NCBI GenBank assembly: GCA_045637525.1
Contig: JAZTZP010000156.1
Span: forward strand, 1 to 32,706
Length of the DNA stretch: 32,706 nt
DNA from: JAZTZP01 sp045637525
Lineage (GTDB): Bacteria; Bacillota; Clostridia; UBA1381
Direction of reading: 5' to 3'
A program made the translations under genes and the position numbers. The notes below the pieces were generated by a model, which saw nothing but the letters and a program-made list of their open reading frames with translations, was not told where the DNA came from and made no database searches. This document shows positions 17,230 to 22,757 of the stretch, piece after piece (the stretch's first letter is position 1; the number at the start of each line of letters is the position of its first letter).

Positions 17230-18261
17230 CTACTTTTTAAGTATCCGCTTATAGTTTCTTCCTATATTATCCCAAAGCTCAATCGGGTCTTTGGCCGCAA
17301 CGCTTGTTCCGTAACCGCCGCGATATGTCCATGTTGCAAGACGGTCTACTCCTAAATCTTCATACATGTCAACAACCTTGTCAATCTGTGAAAAATCATC
17401 AGGACGCTTGTTATATCCCATCAGCCATCTCTCGGACTGCTTTCCGTATTTCTTAGCCATTGCAACAGTTCTTTCGGTTATTTCACGGAAAAAGCTTTCC
17501 GGCAAGCTCCAGTTTATTATCGTTGTTGAAAATACGTCAAAATAAGGGCATGCCGCTACCATTTCCCAGTTATCATAACCTCGCAGCTCCGTTACATAAT
17601 ATGAATTTAACGTTGCATGAACACAGCATGTTATTTCAAGCTCCGGATTTAATTCCTTCAACGCCTTTGATGTGTCGGATAATGTAAAGAGTGCCTCTCT
17701 CCATCTGAACTGCTTAACGTCATCATTCATGAATTTCGGCATTTCATAGCCGTAATAATCCTCAAACTTCTTCATACATTCAGGACATCTGCAAGCCCAG
17801 TCGTCTCCTGCGCCGCCTGTTATTGAAGCATACGATTTCGGATATGCATAATGCGGCTCATCCCAGAAAAATCCGTCAACCTCGGTTTCGCGTGCAAGCT
17901 TTAAACAGATATTTTTGAAATAATCCCTGAATGAATTTGTATTAAAGCATGCGGCATTTAAAACCTCGCCTGTGTATGCCGAAACCTGTCTGTGATGAAT
18001 GTTATTCTGTAAAAACAGGCTGACCTGCTCGCCACCGAAATACTTTCCTATTCCCCATGTGTCCGCAAGAACACGAAGTCCCGTTTCGTGCGCCGCTTTT
18101 ACGATATTATTGATATTAGGAAACCAGAAATCCATATCAAATTCCGTAATAGCAAGAATAACCGTATCGCATCCATGCTCCACCATCTCCTCAAAATCCT
18201 TCTTAGCATGTTCAACGTAGTTTAAGCCGTAATAGCTTACCGCTGTGTGTTTAATTGCCAT
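17230..18261 (-). CDS. putative TIM-barrel glycosidase-like protein
   Basis: First gene of the seven-gene operon, 343 residues, no signal peptide, with GGAGGGA before the ATG. The pattern of strands (TAVSYYGLNYV, DTVILAITEFD, LRVLADTWGIG, DGFFWDEPHY, ITCCVHATLN, RLATWTYRGGYG) fits a (beta/alpha)8 barrel. DGFFWDEPHYAYP places Asp and Glu at a barrel strand end, where retaining glycosidases keep catalytic acids, and CRCPECMKKFEDYYGYEMP is a Cys-rich loop seen in several uncharacterised glycosidase-like families. It may bind metal. The family was not identified with certainty. Operon position suggests action on the same glycan as the GH20 and GH94-type enzymes. Confidence 0.65.
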   Translation of the reverse strand: MAIKHTAVSYYGLNYVEHAKKDFEEMVEHGCDTVILAITEFDMDFWFPNINNIVKAAHETGLRVLADTWGIGKYFGGEQVSLFLQNNIHHRQVSAYTGEVLNAACFNTNSFRDYFKNICLKLARETEVDGFFWDEPHYAYPKSYASITGGAGDDWACRCPECMKKFEDYYGYEMPKFMNDDVKQFRWREALFTLSDTSKALKELNPELEITCCVHATLNSYYVTELRGYDNWEMVAACPYFDVFSTTIINWSLPESFFREITERTVAMAKKYGKQSERWLMGYNKRPDDFSQIDKVVDMYEDLGVDRLATWTYRGGYGTSVAAKDPIELWDNIGRNYKRILKK

Positions 18262-18314
18262 TTTACATCCCTCCGTAATATTTGTTAATTTCAGGCATTT
18301 GTGAAATATGTATA

Positions 18315-18363
18315 AATTATAGTTTCACTGTGATAAACCATAATTTAATTGTATCACAGTGAA
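18315..18363. promoter_or_regulatory. inverted-repeat operator in the divergent glycan-operon/AraC region
   Basis: TTCACTGTGATA at 18324-18335 is the exact reverse complement of 18352-18363, with 16 bases between. On the minus strand a TATAAT (plus-strand ATTATA, 18317-18322) lies just downstream of one arm with no good -35 box, so the arm covers the -35 region of the operon promoter. That is how AraC-type activators work, and the regulator gene at 18471 is the obvious partner. A hairpin role in RNA is the alternative. Confidence 0.65.
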
Positions 18364-18398
18364 TTTATAAAAAAAACATACTTTTCAATCAAAAAAGG

Positions 18399-18426
18399 TT
18401 GACTTTTCGCTCAAAATATGTAATAA
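18399..18426 (+). promoter_or_regulatory. promoter of the AraC regulator gene
   Basis: TTGACT at 18399-18404 and TAATAA at 18421-18426 with 16 bases between, about 45 bases before the ATG at 18471. Confidence 0.55.
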
Positions 18427-18470
18427 TATATTTAGGTAATAAAAGAAGTTTTAAAAAAGAGGTGTAATTA

Positions 18471-19223
18471 ATGATATATAACTTCGACGATTTGAAATTC
18501 AATATTCTGTCCGTACAGCATCTCCGTCACAAAAAAGGTGTTTTTAATGTAGAACCACGCCAGTTTTCTGCGTTAGCCTTGAGAATTAAAGGTACAGCAA
18601 AGTTTTTCACCGATAAAATAAATGTTACTGCGTTTCCCGGTGATGTTTTGTTTTTATCATCAAACGTAGAGTACACAGTAGAATATACAGAAAGCGAAAT
18701 GATAGTTATACATTTCTCGGAATGTAATTATAACGCTGAAATAGAAAACTCAGATTTTAAAAACGATATAGTAATTAAGGACTTTTTCAGAAAAATTCTG
18801 AAAGCATGGGATAATCATGAATGTATTTATAAAATTAACGCATTGATATTTGAGCTTTTATCCGCTATGCGGGAAACCAATCATCAAAATGTCTCGTACG
18901 ATGCTTTTTATATGTGTGTAAAGCATATCGAAGAAAACTTTTCAAATCCCGATTTATCAATAGACGGTATATGTAAAGAATACGGAATAAGCCCGGCAAA
19001 TTTAAGACTTAAATTTAATATAGCATACAATCTTCCGCCAAAAAAATATCTGCTCAAGCTGCGGCTTGCTCAGGCTGTCCGACTATTATCGGAAAACCTC
19101 TACACTATCGAAGAGATAGCTTCTTCAAGCGGTTTTAATGATACCAAATACTTCTGCAAGGTAATAAAGCAAACATACGGTATGCCTCCGTCTGTTCTCT
19201 CTGAAAATTTAATAAGACAATAA
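18471..19223 (+). CDS. AraC/XylS-family transcriptional regulator
   Basis: A 250-residue regulator. The N-terminal half (about 1-140) is a cupin-like sensor (VTAFPGDVLFLSSNVEYTVE). The C-terminal half has the two AraC helix-turn-helix units: SIDGICKEYGISPANLRLKF near 162-181 and TIEEIASSSGFNDTKYFCKV near 213-232, ending GMPPSVL. AAAGAGGTG precedes the ATG. It is transcribed away from the seven-gene glycan operon, with the 12-bp inverted repeat between them, so it very likely controls that operon in response to a sugar. The ligand is not known. Confidence 0.88.
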   Translation: MIYNFDDLKFNILSVQHLRHKKGVFNVEPRQFSALALRIKGTAKFFTDKINVTAFPGDVLFLSSNVEYTVEYTESEMIVIHFSECNYNAEIENSDFKNDIVIKDFFRKILKAWDNHECIYKINALIFELLSAMRETNHQNVSYDAFYMCVKHIEENFSNPDLSIDGICKEYGISPANLRLKFNIAYNLPPKKYLLKLRLAQAVRLLSENLYTIEEIASSSGFNDTKYFCKVIKQTYGMPPSVLSENLIRQ

Positions 19224-19326
19224 AAATCTTTAAATCCCACTTACGGTAATGTTCACAACATAAAAAATTTAAAGCAGAACTCGTTCGGTATTGCGGAAAG
19301 CCGGTGGGGAAGAGTGAAAGCTACCG

Positions 19327-19461
19327 GGGAAGTCAGATAGTCGAAAAAATAAAATTTCTTAATATTTAAAAACGCAGAAACATCAGTTTTAAGCTGTTCT
19401 TTGTTTTGTCATTGATTGAAATTTTGAATTATTTGACAGTCTGACGTCCCGAAATGGCTCA
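19327..19461. repeat. palindromic repeat family, copy 2
   Basis: GGGAAGTCAGATAGTCGAA (19327-19345) and TTTGACAGTCTGACGTCCC (19432-19450) are terminal inverted repeats matching at 15 of 19 positions and bounding 124 bp. The right end is followed by GAAATGGCTCA as in the other copies. No open frame of note lies inside. The rest of the gap 19224-19486 holds no recognisable gene. Confidence 0.7.
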
Positions 19462-19486
19462 CAATCAACTTTCTTTGTATTTCTCT

Positions 19487-19702
19487 TTATGGATTTGTTA
19501 TATATCCTCTTGAATTAAGATAAATGTCAATATCATTATTGATATAATGATGTCCTGTAGTATGAAGAACATCGTAAAACTCTCTGATATAATCAAACAC
19601 TCCATACCGTTCAAAAAGTGAAGAAACTTCCTGTCCGCTCAAATTTCGATGAGTTTTGTAGTTTTCTAAACAAAACACAGTAAAAGCCATTTCTTTGCTC
19701 AT
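19487..19702 (-). CDS. DUF3791 family small protein
   Basis: A 71-residue protein (MSKEMAFTVFCLENYK, then LSGQEVSSLFERYGVFDYI and LHTTGHHYINNDIDIYL) that matches, from memory, the DUF3791 family. It is last of four closely packed minus-strand genes that include a DUF3990 protein. DUF3791 and DUF3990 genes are often neighbours in gut Firmicutes. The small size, charge and position suggest an antitoxin or accessory role, but no experiment known to me shows this. AGGAGG is found just upstream of the ATG. Confidence 0.75.
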   Translation of the reverse strand: MSKEMAFTVFCLENYKTHRNLSGQEVSSLFERYGVFDYIREFYDVLHTTGHHYINNDIDIYLNSRGYITNP

Positions 19703-19713
19703 TATAAAACCTC

Positions 19714-19950
19714 CTATACATCAGGAAACTGAATGTCTCCATTTTTTTCTTCTTGCTCAAATAAAGTATATAACATCTGTGTACTATATTGCCAAACTTT
19801 GGTTTCTTCTTTTTCAAGTACTGCATACAATTTTGAAGAATAAAGCTTTTTTATCGCATCTTCTTCAGGAATGTTTTGCTTTTCTGCTATTACCGAAACC
19901 AAATCAGTGCTGATATAAGGCATCATTGCAATGAATTGTTCCTGTCCCAT
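19714..19950 (-). CDS. small helical protein of the DUF3990 cassette
   Basis: A 78-residue protein starting MGQEQFIAMMPYISTDLVSV behind AGGAGG (an upstream ATG at 19983 overlaps the DUF3990 gene and has no ribosome site). It is predicted to be all helical: LVSVIAEKQNIPEEDAIKKLYSSKLYAVLE reads like a DNA-binding or dimerisation helix bundle, and proteins with this layout often accompany DUF3990 genes. It lies 11 bases after the DUF3990 stop and 12 before the DUF3791 gene's start. It could be an antitoxin. Confidence 0.7.
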   Translation of the reverse strand: MGQEQFIAMMPYISTDLVSVIAEKQNIPEEDAIKKLYSSKLYAVLEKEETKVWQYSTQMLYTLFEQEEKNGDIQFPDV

Positions 19951-19960
19951 AGATATCCTC

Positions 19961-20446
19961 CTATCTGACTTCTTTTGCTTCAATAAAATTCAAATATTTC
20001 AAAATTTCATTGCTATGCAAAGTCCATTGATCGTGCAATACTTGCGTTTTTAATTTCTTTACAGTATATTCTGCATCATAGGCTCCTGTTTCAAACAATC
20101 GAATAGATTGGTATACATTATCATCTGCAACAGGACCAATGTGCATATCTGTTTTGTTGTCGTTGAAATTGCCTTTACGATTATTAACAACAAATGACAA
20201 CCATTCTTCATCTGCTTTATCAAACCGTTTAATTGTAAGTTCTTTTTCTGCCTTTTCTATATCAAATTCATATACAGCTACATATCCTGAATTAACATTT
20301 TTTCTTCGCATTTTAATCCTTGCCCACCGTTCGGCTTGTTCAAACGATGTTGTAGTATAAAATCCTACACCAAAATCCAAATAAACATCGCTTCCCCGAA
20401 TTTCCGGTTTGTCAACAAGGTCTGTGCTTCCATGATATAAAATCAT
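19961..20446 (-). CDS. DUF3990 protein, probable ADP-ribosyltransferase-fold toxin
   Basis: A 161-residue protein. The start MILYHGSTDLV and the following GVGFYTTTSFEQAERWA match DUF3990, which belongs to the ADP-ribosyltransferase fold. Tyr4-His5 would correspond to the first NAD-binding motif, GFYTT to the second strand, and the acidic stretch around DDNVYQSI to the later region. Its ATG overlaps the stop of the upstream 98-residue gene (ATGA), with GGAGGG inside that gene. It is the likely effector of the four-gene cassette, perhaps modifying a protein or nucleic acid with ADP-ribose. Activity and target are not shown by the sequence. Confidence 0.72.
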   Translation of the reverse strand: MILYHGSTDLVDKPEIRGSDVYLDFGVGFYTTTSFEQAERWARIKMRRKNVNSGYVAVYEFDIEKAEKELTIKRFDKADEEWLSFVVNNRKGNFNDNKTDMHIGPVADDNVYQSIRLFETGAYDAEYTVKKLKTQVLHDQWTLHSNEILKYLNFIEAKEVR

Positions 20447-20739
20447 ACAAGTCCCTCCAATATCTTGTTTATTACTTTTTGCTCCTGTTTTAACGCAGAA
20501 AGCATATTCTCATAGTGTTTTCGTTGTTCTAATTGCTCTTTTATTTGTGAAATTTTTTCTTTGTCTTTTCCAATATAATCGTCACACACTTTTCCATTTT
20601 TGCGATACTTTAAATAAAAGTATTCATTTTTACGGCAAATTAAAGAACCTTTCGGCAGTTTTGCAATCAATTTTTCATACTGTTGTATCATTTCACTGTT
20701 TCTTAATGCTTCATTCTTTACAACTGAATTTATAATCAT
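20443..20739 (-). CDS. small basic protein, first gene of the DUF3990 cassette
   Basis: A 98-residue protein rich in Lys and Glu. The N-terminal half has a beta-hairpin pattern (LPKGSLICRKNEYFYLKYRKNG, here split across two strands, then KVCDDYIGKD), followed by a probable coiled coil (KISQIKEQLEQRKHYENMLSALKQEQKVI). The same hairpin type is known from small uncharacterised proteins linked to mobile DNA in Firmicutes. It is coupled to the DUF3990 gene by an ATGA overlap and has its own promoter upstream. A nucleic-acid-binding or antitoxin function is possible. Confidence 0.7.
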   Translation of the reverse strand: MIINSVVKNEALRNSEMIQQYEKLIAKLPKGSLICRKNEYFYLKYRKNGKVCDDYIGKDKEKISQIKEQLEQRKHYENMLSALKQEQKVINKILEGLV

Positions 20740-20756
20740 AACTTATCACCATTATT

Positions 20757-20785
20757 ATTGTACCACACTTCTGCAAAAAAATCAA
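20757..20785 (-). promoter_or_regulatory. promoter of the DUF3990 cassette
   Basis: On the minus strand TTGATT (20780-20785) and TACAAT (20757-20762) are spaced by 17 bases and lie about 20 bases before the first ATG at 20739. Confidence 0.65.
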
Positions 20786-20852
20786 TAGATTTGTGTGATA
20801 TTTTCTGTGTGGAAAATAAAAAATGTCTTACCAACGCTGGCATGATAAGAAA

Positions 20853-20901
20853 ACAGGACGGTTTGACAGTAAACCACAATATGGTTACTAAAACCGTCCG
20901 T
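20853..20901 (-). terminator. terminator of the yafQ-type operon
   Basis: 20856-20876 and 20882-20899 pair as an imperfect stem (GGACGGTTT with AAACCGTCC at the base). On the minus strand the stem is followed by TGTTTTC. It begins 4 bases after the toxin gene's stop codon. Confidence 0.6.
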
Positions 20902-20904
20902 AAA

Positions 20905-21186
20905 TTAATTATTGAATAAGTCGCTGTGTGTACCGGTTCTTGATAAAGTGAGGACGAGAACATTTTTCTCAACTTTATAAATTAACAGCCAGTCGGGTGA
21001 AATGTGACATTCACGAAAACCTTTCCAATTGCCGGAAAGTTGATGGTCGCAATATTCTTCCGGAAGTGGTTGACTGTTTGCAAGCATACGTATTGTATTA
21101 TCAAGCAAATCAATATTTAAACCACGTTTGATAGCGAGCTTGTAATCTTTTTTGAATTTGGAAGTCCAAATTACCTGCATGCTCAC
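20905..21186 (-). CDS. type II toxin of the RelE/YafQ family
   Basis: A 93-residue mRNA interferase-like toxin. The body YCDHQLSGNWKGFRECHISP, DWLLIYKVE and the end SRTGTHSDLF match YafQ: the conserved His-Leu-(S/Q)-Gly, Gly-x-Arg-(D/E), Asp-Trp-Leu-Ile-Tyr and the catalytic His in THSDLF are all there. Such toxins cleave mRNA on the ribosome. The frame begins with GTG at 21186, overlapping the antitoxin stop (GTGA), with AAGGAG 8 bases before it; an ATG two codons later is the alternative. It is second in the antitoxin-toxin operon. Confidence 0.9.
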   Translation of the reverse strand: MSMQVIWTSKFKKDYKLAIKRGLNIDLLDNTIRMLANSQPLPEEYCDHQLSGNWKGFRECHISPDWLLIYKVEKNVLVLTLSRTGTHSDLFNN

Positions 21187-21455
21187 AACTTCAACTCCTT
21201 CAAAGCATCTTCAACATCGTAACGCTTTACAGAAGGATCATGAAGAATACGTTCTGCCTCAAGCATTGCAGCGACTGTTTCTGCGTTGGGGGTATTGATT
21301 GTAATGTCAAATGGAATGCCTCCCTCTCTTACAGATTGGCGAAGAAAAATATTAAATGCTGTGGTCATATTCATTCCAAGTTGAGAGAACAGAGCATCAG
21401 CCTGAGATTTTAATTCGCTGTCAATTCGGAAACTTACATTTGATATGTTAGCCAT
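21183..21455 (-). CDS. RelB/DinJ-family antitoxin
   Basis: A 90-residue antitoxin starting MANISNVSFRIDSELKSQAD with AAGGAG 8 bases upstream; an in-frame ATG at 21473 lacks that spacing. The N-terminal strand NVSFRID followed by two helices (ELKSQADALFSQLG, TTAFNIFLRQSVREGGIPF) is the ribbon-helix-helix domain of DinJ/RelB. The C-terminal part (YDVEDALKEL) would wrap the YafQ-type toxin. The pair normally represses its own promoter, and here a palindrome overlapping the -10 box is visible at 21671-21692. Confidence 0.9.
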   Translation of the reverse strand: MANISNVSFRIDSELKSQADALFSQLGMNMTTAFNIFLRQSVREGGIPFDITINTPNAETVAAMLEAERILHDPSVKRYDVEDALKELKL

Positions 21456-21473
21456 GAAAATCACTCCTTGCAA

Positions 21474-21684
21474 TATTTATGATATAATTAGGTAATTGCA
21501 AAATTGAAATTTCGCAATTACAGATAAGAGAGAATAGAGAATAGATAATAGAAATGGTATAAATTTCTGCGAAATTTAAATTATTTTTGAAAAATCAAAG
21601 ATTTTTCTGCCTTTTCTTTTCACTTTTCTCTCTTCACTTTTCTCTGCAATTGCATTTCGCAATTGCCTATTTATGATATAATTA
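21474..21684. mobile_element. MITE-like element with 17-bp target duplication
   Basis: The same 17 bases (TATTTATGATATAATTA) occur at 21474-21490 and 21668-21684. They flank a 177-bp segment (21491-21667) whose ends are inverted repeats: GGTAATTGC at the left, and GCAATTGCC at the right. Inside are more A/T-rich and purine-rich inverted stretches (CAGATAAGAGAGAA against TTCTCTGCAATTGC-type sequence) and no gene. The element lies between the promoter and the antitoxin gene, so the toxin-antitoxin mRNA carries it in its 5' leader. Confidence 0.75.
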
Positions 21685-21709
21685 TAACATAAGAAAACGC
21701 TGTTGTCAA
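21671..21709 (-). promoter_or_regulatory. promoter and palindromic operator of the toxin-antitoxin operon
   Basis: On the minus strand TTGACA (21704-21709) and TATAAT (21681-21686) are spaced by exactly 17 bases. The -10 lies in an imperfect palindrome at 21671-21692 (20 of 22 bases symmetric), a typical RelB/DinJ-type operator. Part of it is duplicated at 21474-21490 on the far side of the inserted element. Confidence 0.8.
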
Positions 21710-21781
21710 GTAGTTAGACTGCTTTTTGCGTTATAAATGCTATATAATAGTATATGCAAAGTTGAAATAAATATGATGATT

Positions 21782-21805
21782 GGGGACGTTTTATCAAACG
21801 TCCCC
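21782..21805 (-). terminator. hairpin after the AraC regulator gene
   Basis: GGGGACGTTT (21782-21791) and AAACGTCCCC (21796-21805) form a perfect 10-bp stem with a four-base loop. No strong T run follows on either strand, so it may slow transcription or belong to the same GGGGAC-type repeat group seen at 31446-31532. Confidence 0.55.
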
Positions 21806-21835
21806 ATCAAAATGACTTCAATATGTAGTGTTGCG

Positions 21836-22624
21836 CTATGTACTTTTTCTGTAATCAGCCGGGCAAATGCCAAAGGCTTTTTTAAATTCTCTGCTGAAAT
21901 AGCTCATATCTGTATAGCCTGATAGTTCAGCAACTTTTGTTATTGTATACATTCCGGAGGTTATAAGTTCCTTTGAGTAAGATATTTTCATATCGTTGAT
22001 ATATTTTCGTGGTGATGTTCCGAATGTATTTTTAAATATTTTTCTAAAATAATCTTCACTTATATCACACATTGCAGACAGCTCCGGAATACATATATTT
22101 TCGTTTGTGTAATTCTTTTTAATATATTCAACAGCTGGAGCAATCAGATTAGCGGTACTGCTTGCAATATATTTTGAGTTATATTCACTTTGCATCATAG
22201 CCAGAATATTATACAAAATTGCTTTACACTGCATATGGAATGCGGTGTTTTTATTTTTCCATAGTTTCGTTGCTTTTTCAAACTCCTTAATAAAAGCAGG
22301 GGCATTTTTTAATTTGAAAGAAAACGGTTCGAAAACGATATTTTCCGAAATATCAAAATTTATTGCATAGCAATTTCCGGATTTTTTTGAAGATACTGTA
22401 TAGTTTGAACCCTTTGGCATATAAATAATCTCATTTTGTCCAACAAAAACAGTTTTGTTATCAGAAAAAACATATTTTTTTATACCGTCCGGATTTGGGG
22501 ATATATTAACAGCAACACCATGCAAAGCTCTGTTTTTATGTATGCTGGCACCTGTTCCGGGTTCAACAAATATTGCAATTCCAATATTTGTAATATTAAA
22601 ATCAGAATTCATAAAATTTTTCAT
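21836..22624 (-). CDS. AraC-family regulator, divergent from the glycyl radical operon
   Basis: A 262-residue regulator starting MKNFMNSDFNITNIGIAIFV with GGAGG 6 bases upstream; an earlier ATG at 22639 has no ribosome site. The N-terminal half is a cupin-type sensor (VGQNEIIYMPKGSNYTV). The C-terminal half has two helix-turn-helix units: CIPELSAMCDISEDYFRKIF near 183-202 and TITKVAELSGYTDMSYFSRE near 232-251, closing GICPADYRK. It is transcribed away from the seven-gene operon at 22758-30062 and is its likely activator. Its inducer would be the substrate or an intermediate of that pathway. Confidence 0.88.
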   Translation of the reverse strand: MKNFMNSDFNITNIGIAIFVEPGTGASIHKNRALHGVAVNISPNPDGIKKYVFSDNKTVFVGQNEIIYMPKGSNYTVSSKKSGNCYAINFDISENIVFEPFSFKLKNAPAFIKEFEKATKLWKNKNTAFHMQCKAILYNILAMMQSEYNSKYIASSTANLIAPAVEYIKKNYTNENICIPELSAMCDISEDYFRKIFKNTFGTSPRKYINDMKISYSKELITSGMYTITKVAELSGYTDMSYFSREFKKAFGICPADYRKST

Positions 22625-22642
22625 AATGCACCTCCGCATTTC

Positions 22643-22671
22643 ATTATATAATATATTCTTGAAAAAGTCAA
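22643..22671 (-). promoter_or_regulatory. promoter of the AraC regulator gene
   Basis: On the minus strand TTGACT (22666-22671) and a perfect TATAAT (22643-22648) are spaced by 17 bases. This leaves a very short leader before the ATG at 22624. Confidence 0.75.
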
Positions 22672-22699
22672 GTGGTATTGAAATGTATATTCCTTTTTT

Positions 22700-22727
22700 T
22701 TGATTTATAGTATATAATTTGTAATAT
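22700..22727 (+). promoter_or_regulatory. weak candidate promoter of the glycyl radical operon
   Basis: TTGATT (22700-22705) and TAATAT (22722-22727) with 16 bases between. The boxes are poor, as expected if AraC-type activation is needed. No repeated operator was recognised nearby. Confidence 0.35.
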
Positions 22728-22757
22728 CAGTAATTAATTTTGAAAGGACGGATTTTT

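Noticed and set aside
20736..20972. Minus-strand frame of 78 codons between the DUF3990 cassette and the YafQ-type toxin gene
   Set aside because: It overlaps the terminator hairpin and the cassette promoter, has no ribosome site, and has an atypical composition.
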